Shown: positions 57,431 through 64,000 of the stretch, in pieces | How the letters are laid out: each line of letters opens with the position of its first letter | How positions within the stretch are numbered: the stretch's first letter is position 1 | Assembly: GCA_039105265.1 (NCBI GenBank) | Contig: JAPFFF010000009.1 | Span: forward strand, 5,394,001-5,458,000 | Origin: Tritrichomonas musculus | Taxonomy: Eukaryota; Parabasalia; Tritrichomonadida; Tritrichomonadidae | Direction: 5' to 3' | Length of the DNA: 64,000 nucleotides | Notes under the pieces: generated by a model | Database searches by the model: none | Seen by the model: only the letters and a program-made list of their open reading frames with translations | What the model was told of the DNA's origin: nothing | Program-made: the position numbers and the translations under genes

Positions 57431-59347
57431 TCATTGTCTTAATAGGGATTCATAATCTAGCTTCTTTTTCTTTGCATAAATAATTAATCCAACTAAAATA
57501 GCTATCAAGACATTTCCACCAGCAACAGAAGCGCCAACAAAAACCCAAGTGAAATTTTCTTTTGGTCTAGTTCTCCAAGAATTATTAGGGCATTCTTCAC
57601 CAAACAAAGGTTGTTTATCATTTAATGTTCCTGGTAAGCATTTTTTGGTTTCACCACACCAGCCACAGAATTTGATCTTTAAGCATTCTTCTTCTGTTGT
57701 TTCTGGATTGGTTGGACATCTTTCAATATTATTATAGAAGGCTTCGTGATTATAGCCGAATCGAATATAACTGAAATTCCATTCATCTGGAAGCCCATCA
57801 TGTGGGAAATTTTTCAAACGATCAAAATTGAATGAAAAAATGGGCACTTCACCTCCCTCTGATGTTGGTGAATTAACAGCATGAACATCGAGACGTGTAA
57901 ATACTTCGGACGCCCTACATGCTTTGTTATCAAGTGCTCCATCAAAATAATCATCATTTTCCTTTGACGTGTTTAACTCATTGCGAGCAGCTATTGTTGC
58001 TAAAGGATTTCCTTTTGAATATTCGTCAGTGATATAATGATTATATCTTCCTATATGGAGGAAGTCATCGAAATTTTTGACCTTAGGCAATTCTCTCTCT
58101 GATATGAGATATCTGCAATTATTGAAGAAAGGAACATAAAGCGTGTTTAGTTTGGCAAATTTTGCATAATCCATTAGATCATATATTTCATTTGAAACAG
58201 GAACGTTAAAAGAAGCAATATGCCCTTTTTTCGTCAAGTTTTCTGTAACATCAGATTTATATATTTTGTCACTTGGCGTTTGCTCAATAAGCCAGACAAG
58301 ATCTTTGGTTGGTTTCTTTCCTGGTGTAAATTTATTAATGTCAATGACATAGTAGTCATTATTATAAGTACCTGAATTATCTTTGATGAAGAGATCAACC
58401 CATTCTTCACCATTGTGGGCTGCAAACATAGCAGAATTAGCGCGAACCCAGTAATTTAGGCGCTGCGGTGTAACATATGATTTCAAATATGTTTCATTAT
58501 TATTTAGAAGCGATGTTTCAAAAACCATTAGGTTTGAATCAGAAACATAAAAATCATCAACACTTCCAACCATTCCTATTCTTGTTGAAAATACAACGGT
58601 TTTGGCAGCAAAAAAGTCAATTGGCAAAGTAATTCGCTTCAAAACAGCATGAAGCTGACGATAGTCTGTCCAGGTATTATGAGACATAAATATATCCGAA
58701 TAATCTGGTAAAAGTTTGATAAAGGCTGTGCATCTTGCTCTCATTGGATCTGAGTATTTCATAAGCCCAAGCATTGGGAGTATATCAATCAAATCTCCAT
58801 TTGATGAATATGACCACAACAAATATCTATCTATTGTTTTATTGCATTGATCAGTTTGTTTCGAACAGTATTCTATCGCACCAAAATTATAACCGTCGCT
58901 AAGACCGCTGAACATATTTAAAAAAACTTGATAACTTCTTTCATTTTTAAAATTATCTGAAAAGGCGAAATCGTGATTCTGTTTCATATATTCAGTGAAC
59001 TTTTCGGGATATGGTAAGTTTGACCTATTTCCAAAAATAGTATCCAAAAACAAATTGAATGCATCGTATATTTGAGGTTGCGCAAGATATCCTTCTAAAT
59101 AGCCAACGCAATATCCCATTTCATCTGGATCTGCTCCTTCACGTCCTTCAACTGAATATTTATACCATCCATTTTCGGTTATTGTATTTTCATATGAAGC
59201 CCAACATGTTCCTTGAACTTTATCAATTACTCCGATTTTAACATCAATTTTGTTACTACTTTGATTGTAATACCCTGTTGCCAAAGATCCACTCGATGGG
59301 GTAAAAAGATAAAATATGAATGATAAAAATAACAAATTGTTAATCAT
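57431..59347 (-). CDS. Phospholipase B-like (PLBD / laminin-A family) with C-terminal membrane anchor
   Basis: A protein of 638 residues. A signal peptide (1-20) is followed by the PLBD domain: GTCWASYENTITENGW, MGYCVGYLEGYLAQPQIYDAF (77-97), RARCTAFIKLLPDYSDIF with Cys206 at the expected N-terminal nucleophile site, and SHNTWTDYRQL (222-232). The family are Ntn-type hydrolases of lysosomes that cleave themselves before this Cys; amidase or phospholipase activity is debated. After a Cys-rich segment (about 555-590) comes a membrane span (about 600-622) and a short tail KKKKLDYESLLRQ with a YESL (YxxPhi) sorting signal. Animal PLBDs are soluble, so a type I anchored form delivered by adaptors is suggested. 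Confidence 0.9.
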   Translation of the reverse strand: MINNLLFLSFIFYLFTPSSGSLATGYYNQSSNKIDVKIGVIDKVQGTCWASYENTITENGWYKYSVEGREGADPDEMGYCVGYLEGYLAQPQIYDAFNLFLDTIFGNRSNLPYPEKFTEYMKQNHDFAFSDNFKNERSYQVFLNMFSGLSDGYNFGAIEYCSKQTDQCNKTIDRYLLWSYSSNGDLIDILPMLGLMKYSDPMRARCTAFIKLLPDYSDIFMSHNTWTDYRQLHAVLKRITLPIDFFAAKTVVFSTRIGMVGSVDDFYVSDSNLMVFETSLLNNNETYLKSYVTPQRLNYWVRANSAMFAAHNGEEWVDLFIKDNSGTYNNDYYVIDINKFTPGKKPTKDLVWLIEQTPSDKIYKSDVTENLTKKGHIASFNVPVSNEIYDLMDYAKFAKLNTLYVPFFNNCRYLISERELPKVKNFDDFLHIGRYNHYITDEYSKGNPLATIAARNELNTSKENDDYFDGALDNKACRASEVFTRLDVHAVNSPTSEGGEVPIFSFNFDRLKNFPHDGLPDEWNFSYIRFGYNHEAFYNNIERCPTNPETTEEECLKIKFCGWCGETKKCLPGTLNDKQPLFGEECPNNSWRTRPKENFTWVFVGASVAGGNVLIAILVGLIIYAKKKKLDYESLLRQ

Positions 59348-59579
59348 TTTTGTTGAGTTATCGCTTGTTTAGACTATCGTCCTTCACAAAAAATATATTT
59401 GTGTTTTAATTAACATTTATCTTTATATTTTTTGTGTTTTAATTTACATTTATCTTTATATTTTCATATTCAATATAAAATGCTCATTTATTAGTGAAAA
59501 TCTAAAATATTTGTGCAATGCTTTTTAAATACTAGTTTATTGGAAAAAAAAAACAAATAATGATTTATAATTTTTTTTG

Positions 59580-60551
59580 TCAATTTTCTGGTTCATATTC
59601 TTTTAAATTAACTGGAGGAAAGAATTCATGAGCAGAAAAAAGTCTTTGTTGTATATCACTTTCAGGTATTTGAACACCAAGATAATTTGCTAAAAACTGA
59701 ATTGATTTAATCTGAACATTCATGGGTCTGACTGAATTATGATCGCCTTTACATAGAATTAGCTCTTTTGGACCTCCATATGAATTTGCAAGAATTTCTG
59801 AATGATGGTAATTAATATAATCGTCTTCTTTACCATGAATAATTAGAATAGGTTGCTTGCAAATGGGAGCATATTTAACTGGTTCAACATCATGGATATC
59901 AAAATTTGCCATATTTCTAATTCTTCTCGCAACATACCAAACAGCAGGAGTTACAAAACATCCAGGAATTGAGAACAAGCCGGCAAGTTCACGCATTTCT
60001 AGTTCAAGCGACGAGAATGGCGAATCTGAAACTGCTGCAATAAATGTATTATTTTGAGAATCTTCTTTTTCTTGATCATTTGCGAGGCAGAAAAAAATAT
60101 TAGCTGCTCCCATTGAATGTCCATATAAAGCAAATTTAGAGATTTTGAAATTTTCACGGAGATATTCGCAGGCAGCCATGACATCATCTTTTTCAAGAAA
60201 GCCAAGAGATACATACTCACCATCACTTAGTCCACTACCAGAAGTATCAAGGCAAAAAACACCAATTCCAGCTGGAACAAAAACAGGTACTAAATATGTG
60301 CCATCTATTTGACAAGATGCATTCCCATGCAAAAAAATAACACAGGTATGGTTATCAATCTGTTCGTTTGGCTGATAGTATGATCCTATAATTTTTTGGT
60401 CTCTGCAATTTTTAAACTCACAATGATGACGAATTATCTCCCCATAATCTTTGATTGGAACTGTACTTGGCATTTGATCAATATTATACACTGAACGAGG
60501 TGGTCGAATTATTGCTAGAATTGCTTGTTCAATCGCTTCTGAAACAGACAT
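59580..60551 (-). CDS. Alpha/beta hydrolase (serine peptidase S9/ABHD17-like)
   Basis: A protein of 323 residues. An oxyanion HGN (75-77) and the nucleophile elbow GHSMGA (Ser146) are present, with a likely acid at Asp243/244 (HGKEDDYI) and His271 (KGDHNS), so the triad is complete. LDTSGSGLSDGEY follows strand 4 as in this clan (D-x-x-G-x-G-x-S-x-G). There is no signal peptide or clear membrane span, so it is cytosolic. Substrate is unknown; trichomonads have many members of this clan annotated as serine peptidases. The ABHD17/BEM46-like group (thioesterases/esterases) is the closest by pattern. Confidence 0.85.
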   Translation of the reverse strand: MSVSEAIEQAILAIIRPPRSVYNIDQMPSTVPIKDYGEIIRHHCEFKNCRDQKIIGSYYQPNEQIDNHTCVIFLHGNASCQIDGTYLVPVFVPAGIGVFCLDTSGSGLSDGEYVSLGFLEKDDVMAACEYLRENFKISKFALYGHSMGAANIFFCLANDQEKEDSQNNTFIAAVSDSPFSSLELEMRELAGLFSIPGCFVTPAVWYVARRIRNMANFDIHDVEPVKYAPICKQPILIIHGKEDDYINYHHSEILANSYGGPKELILCKGDHNSVRPMNVQIKSIQFLANYLGVQIPESDIQQRLFSAHEFFPPVNLKEYEPEN

Positions 60552-60563
60552 TAAAAATTTATT

Positions 60564-60568
60564 TGTGA
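60564..60568 (-). promoter_or_regulatory. Initiator (Inr) of the alpha/beta hydrolase gene
   Basis: TCACA on the minus strand, its A 15 nt upstream of the ATG at 60551. Confidence 0.45.
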
Positions 60569-61729
60569 AAATTCATTCAAATATATTTTTTTGCAATTCA
60601 GTAGATTTTAAATTTAATAAAGTTTCCTCCATTTTTCTTTCAAATAGAAACAAAAAACAACTAGAGCATTGTTATCCTTGAACCTAGAATAATGACGACT
60701 TCTATTGAAACGGTATGGTTCAAAAATTTGCAAGATTATGGATCGTATTTATTATAAAATTGCCGAAATATAAGTTTCTACCTTCTAATAAAGATAAAAT
60801 AATCATTTTTATTAATGATAAAAGTCATTAACATTGCAAAAACACTGGTACAGAAAGAAATGAGAAAAAATCCAATATCAAAAAAAAACAATAAACACGA
60901 TGATTTTTGGGATAGGTAATTAGAAATAAGAATGAAAAATTTTTAATCAAGGCAAGATGATTAGATATTTTTCAATATACATGACCAATATAAACTCTGT
61001 CCAAAAATGTTCGACTTAACGTACACATAAACCGAATTTTCCACTGAAAATTGACTAAAAAAACGATAAAGTGTCGAAAATTTCTATTTTCTCTCAAAGT
61101 AATGTATTCAATTTTTCAGAAGTTTATTTTTATAATTATCTTTTCAGCAAGCTATTTTTATACAAGGAGCCCTGGGTTTTGAAAGAAATAGCCACGCCCT
61201 TAAGAGGAATTACAACTTTCTTTGGGACATGCGCTACTCTCAGAAAAAAGAGCTTTGGAAAAAACCTTCGAATCACCATAAAAAAAAATGATAATTTGAA
61301 TACTCTCTCAAAATTCAATTGTATTCATTTCTATTCTGACAGAATAATTCTGTACTCCAGAACGTATTCAATTGTAACAATTTTTTATTGAATATTGAAA
61401 ATTATTATCATCAATAAACACATAAATGTTTGAGTTTAACATATAATTTATATGGTATTAATTTTCATTTAAATAGAAAAGTTTTATCAAACTTCACAAT
61501 TTTTTATATATTATATTTTTTCAATTAAAATTGGATACTCTCTCAATAATCAATTTAAGAAATTTTATATATCAATCAAATTTATAGAAAAAAATTCAAA
61601 AAAATCAAATTATTAGCCATGATTGTTTGTCACCTAAAATGAGTTTGATTAAATAAAAGAAGTATGATAAAATGGATTTTTATATTTATTATTAGTGAAA
61701 ATTTTTTCAATATATAACAACAACTCGCT
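60569..61729. other. Divergent intergenic region
   Basis: 1.16 kb between divergent genes. Two near-identical ATACTCTCTCAA boxes (61300 and 61532) and a slightly GC-richer stretch (61160-61270) occur. A 106-codon plus frame (61071-61391) and an overlapping 60-codon minus frame look like chance. An M3-like AAAACGAT is at 61060-61067. Confidence 0.4.
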
Positions 61730-61734
61730 TCATT
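61730..61734 (+). promoter_or_regulatory. Initiator (Inr) of the BspA-like gene
   Basis: TCATT, its A 15 nt upstream of the ATG at 61747. Confidence 0.5.
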
Positions 61735-61746
61735 TTTAAAATTTAA

Positions 61747-64000
61747 ATGCTTGAAAGTCCAAGTTCTGATCTTCCTGATGAAGGAAACGAAGAGAGCATT
61801 GATAGAAATGGAAAATATTACCTGTTCTTCAACAGTATGGCCTATCAAGTATCTATTGATTTCCTAAATATTTTGAAAAAGCCTGAAGTTATAAAATGCT
61901 TAATTCAAAATCAATTCTATAATGTAAAATCTAACGTAAATGAATTTGTTTTTGTTTCACTCATTAATTACGCTTGCTATGGTGAAATCCCTTACATTGA
62001 TTGCTTCTCAATTGAAGATTTCAAAAAAATCAGCCATGAATTTGGTATGATGAACCATTTGATCAAAATTGCAGTAAATAACCAGAATTCAATCAATCCT
62101 GGTAAATATGATGACCTAGGAAGAAGGTATAACATCTCAAGAAATCTTTTATTTACAAGAGATGGTAAAATAACGCAAGATTTGTTAATTTCTTATGAGA
62201 AAGAACTTCATATGCCTTTTGCAGGCTATGTACCTGTACCTATAAGAATTGACGATTTTGTTTATATTTTGGATGACGTAAATAATTTGGCTTTTGTCGT
62301 TAATTGCTTATCAAATAGCTCTAATGTTATAATCCCTGCTTCTTTCGAATTCGGAGGGGTAAAATATTCAATCTCGAAAATAATGGCCTATTCGTTTAGA
62401 AACGCAAAAAAAGTTACAAGTATAGCATTTGCAGAAGATTCAAAGGTGACCACGATTGAAAAAAATGCTTTCAATGGTTCGTCAGTGGTACAAATTGAAG
62501 TCCCAGATAGTCTTAAAAGATTGGAATTTGGATGGTGTTATGGTGCATATAAATTGGAGAGGTTAATAATACATCAAAATAATGAAAGCTTTAAGAATTT
62601 GTCGTATGATGGACAAGAGTATATTCTTTGTGAATCAGTCCAAGGTAGTAAAGAATATGACACGATCATTTTTATGCGAAGGTCGATAGAGGTAGCATTA
62701 ATCCCCCAGTTTATCAAGTATATAGGTCCTTTTTCATTTTACAATTGTAAACGTCTTCATCAAATTGGATTCGAAAAAAATTCGAAATTACACACAATTT
62801 CAGAGTATAGTTTTGCTGATTCAACAATCGAATCTTTTTTTGTTCCAAAATCAGTCCACCAATTAAAAGAAGGTGCATTCTTTAATTGTCAAAACCTTAA
62901 GCGTGTTAGATTTCAAATAAATTCCAATATAAAAAAGATTGGAAAATTTGCTTTTTGTTTTTGTCAATTTCGAAAAATTTTTATTCCAAAAACGATTGAA
63001 GAAATCGACGATGGAGCTTTTTACGAGTGCAAAAATCTTTCAAAGATTAGTCAAGCTTGGAGAATGGAATTAAGACGAATTGGATCGTTTGCATTATACA
63101 ATACACAAATAACAAGTTTGAAATTAGGGGAAAAATTCCATTCAGTCAATTCGAGATGGTGCCATGGAGCGAAAAGTTTAAAGAAAATAATCTTACACTC
63201 AAACAATGACCATTTATATTATATTAACGGCAGTTGTCTTGTTGAACAAAGAGAAAGCGAAGATAACTATTGTCACTTAGTTTTTGCCCCACGAAACTTA
63301 GAAATTATTGTAATCCCATCTTTTGTCAAGGAAATCGATGAATGTTCATTTTGTGATTGTAGAGAATTTACGACCATTTATTTTACAATTGATTCCATTC
63401 TTGATAAAATTGGAGCATCAGCTTTTATGAATTGCAATCTAGAAGGTGTTTTTATTCCAAAACATGCTCATACTATTTGTGAAGGAGCATTTTCAGATTG
63501 TCATAACCTTATGAAGGTTATATTTGAAGCTGAGTCAGAAATGAAAAGACTCGGTGTCTTTTCATTTTCCGGATCTTCAATTTGTGATCTTGAAATTCCA
63601 AAAAGAGCGATAGATATCGGTCAAGGAACATTTTATAACTGTAAAAATCTTACAAGATTTTTATTACCAGAACAAGAAGATTTCGTGTTAATCAATAATT
63701 ATTTGTTTTCTGGATCGTCACTTACTAATATTATGATTCCAAAAAATGTTAAGTATATTTGTGAATATTCATTTTGCAACTGTTCAAAATTAGAACATGT
63801 TGAATTCAGTGAAGGTTCGAAATTAGAAGTGATTGGAAAGAAAGCATTTAAAAATTCTTCAATAGTTAACATGAATGTTCCAGAAGAAATATGTCAAATT
63901 GGAGAAGGAGCATTTTCAAGATGCACAAATTTACAAAATTTCACGTTTCCTGTTGAACCTAAAATTCGAAAGATTGAACCCAAAACTTTTTCGAAATCAG
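61747..64000 (+). CDS. BspA-like leucine-rich repeat protein (LRR_5), C-terminus beyond the right edge
   Basis: Open from ATG 61747 to the last base (751 codons, no stop). Residues about 20-115 form an N-terminal module without LRRs (YYLFFNSMAYQVSIDFLNIL, then NQFYNVKSNVNEFVFVSLINYAC) of the kind that precedes LRRs in trichomonad proteins; its BTB-like look is a guess. From about 160 on, roughly 20-23-residue repeats follow the BspA pattern: IEKNAFNGSSVVQIEVPDSL, ISEYSFADSTIESFFVPKSV, IGKFAFCFCQFRKIFIPKTI, IGEGAFSRCTNLQNFTFP. No signal peptide is present, so the protein as it starts here is probably intracellular, unlike some surface BspA proteins. Confidence 0.9.
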   Translation, partial: MLESPSSDLPDEGNEESIDRNGKYYLFFNSMAYQVSIDFLNILKKPEVIKCLIQNQFYNVKSNVNEFVFVSLINYACYGEIPYIDCFSIEDFKKISHEFGMMNHLIKIAVNNQNSINPGKYDDLGRRYNISRNLLFTRDGKITQDLLISYEKELHMPFAGYVPVPIRIDDFVYILDDVNNLAFVVNCLSNSSNVIIPASFEFGGVKYSISKIMAYSFRNAKKVTSIAFAEDSKVTTIEKNAFNGSSVVQIEVPDSLKRLEFGWCYGAYKLERLIIHQNNESFKNLSYDGQEYILCESVQGSKEYDTIIFMRRSIEVALIPQFIKYIGPFSFYNCKRLHQIGFEKNSKLHTISEYSFADSTIESFFVPKSVHQLKEGAFFNCQNLKRVRFQINSNIKKIGKFAFCFCQFRKIFIPKTIEEIDDGAFYECKNLSKISQAWRMELRRIGSFALYNTQITSLKLGEKFHSVNSRWCHGAKSLKKIILHSNNDHLYYINGSCLVEQRESEDNYCHLVFAPRNLEIIVIPSFVKEIDECSFCDCREFTTIYFTIDSILDKIGASAFMNCNLEGVFIPKHAHTICEGAFSDCHNLMKVIFEAESEMKRLGVFSFSGSSICDLEIPKRAIDIGQGTFYNCKNLTRFLLPEQEDFVLINNYLFSGSSLTNIMIPKNVKYICEYSFCNCSKLEHVEFSEGSKLEVIGKKAFKNSSIVNMNVPEEICQIGEGAFSRCTNLQNFTFPVEPKIRKIEPKTFSKS

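Noticed and set aside
60995-61013. CTCTGTCCAAAAATGTTCG resembles a Tc1/mariner end
   Set aside because: No inverted partner or TA duplication was found nearby.
61071-61391. 106-codon plus-strand frame and an overlapping minus frame
   Set aside because: Neither has domain-like composition or an initiator with sensible spacing; the overlap on both strands suggests chance.
1-64000. CRISPR arrays, rRNA genes, viral genes
   Set aside because: None seen; regularly spaced repeats, rRNA signatures and viral hallmark proteins are absent.

Overview
The window is nuclear DNA of an AT-rich (about 70% A+T) protist and reads best as a trichomonad (Parabasalia), probably a Tritrichomonas-like species. Supporting signs: long intron-poor genes on both strands; the trichomonad initiator TCA(C/T)(A/T) lying 8-25 nt upstream of many ATGs; a BspA-type leucine-rich-repeat protein; a kinase fused to Sel1 repeats; a decayed Sel1-repeat gene; and many low-complexity coiled-coil proteins. 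The species assignment is inference; no rRNA or species marker is present.

Layout. 1-8812 (minus): the 5' 2,937 codons of a giant BEACH protein, cut by the left edge. 8813-11063: a gene graveyard holding a broken Sel1-repeat gene, one end of a hAT-like transposon, a frameshifted unknown gene and a tRNA-like Pol III-type sequence. 11064-12306: an EF-hand protein convergent with an HMG-box protein. 12925-17736: a bridge-like lipid-transfer protein (BLTP2/Hobbit/Fmp27 type). 18987-22139: a SCYL2-like pseudokinase. 22382-28728: an acidic unknown and an LRR/coiled-coil protein. 29224-32113: an ADF-H/GMF protein, a small membrane protein and a coiled-coil protein. 32321-40604: a large coiled-coil protein, an ankyrin/coiled-coil gene broken by three short AT-rich inserts, and a RELCH homologue. 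42656-47644: a Sel1-kinase, a tail-anchored ubiquitin-like/FERM-like/split-PH protein and a FAM32A-like protein. 48974-56210: a Q-rich leucine-zipper protein, a Rab7-like GTPase, a polytopic PIG-V-like protein and an enolase with an extra N-terminal module. 57431-64000: a membrane-anchored phospholipase B-like protein, an alpha/beta hydrolase and a BspA-like LRR protein cut by the right edge.

Mobile DNA is the clearest novelty. Two apparently identical 767-bp elements lie in opposite orientation (40880-41646 and 47734-48500), each with imperfect terminal inverted repeats and its own perfect 8-bp target-site duplication. A third, unrelated 1,056-bp element (50583-51638) has CAGGG...CCCTG ends, dense TATCGATA-type subterminal repeats and a perfect 8-bp duplication, which is a hAT-like architecture.

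Several genes share an endomembrane theme: BEACH, BLTP2, SCYL2-like, RELCH, Rab7-like, phospholipase B-like and the tail-anchored FERM-like protein are all expected in vesicle traffic, lipid transfer or lysosome biology. They are not an operon, and co-function is only inferred from family knowledge. No rRNA gene, convincing tRNA gene, CRISPR array or viral gene was seen.
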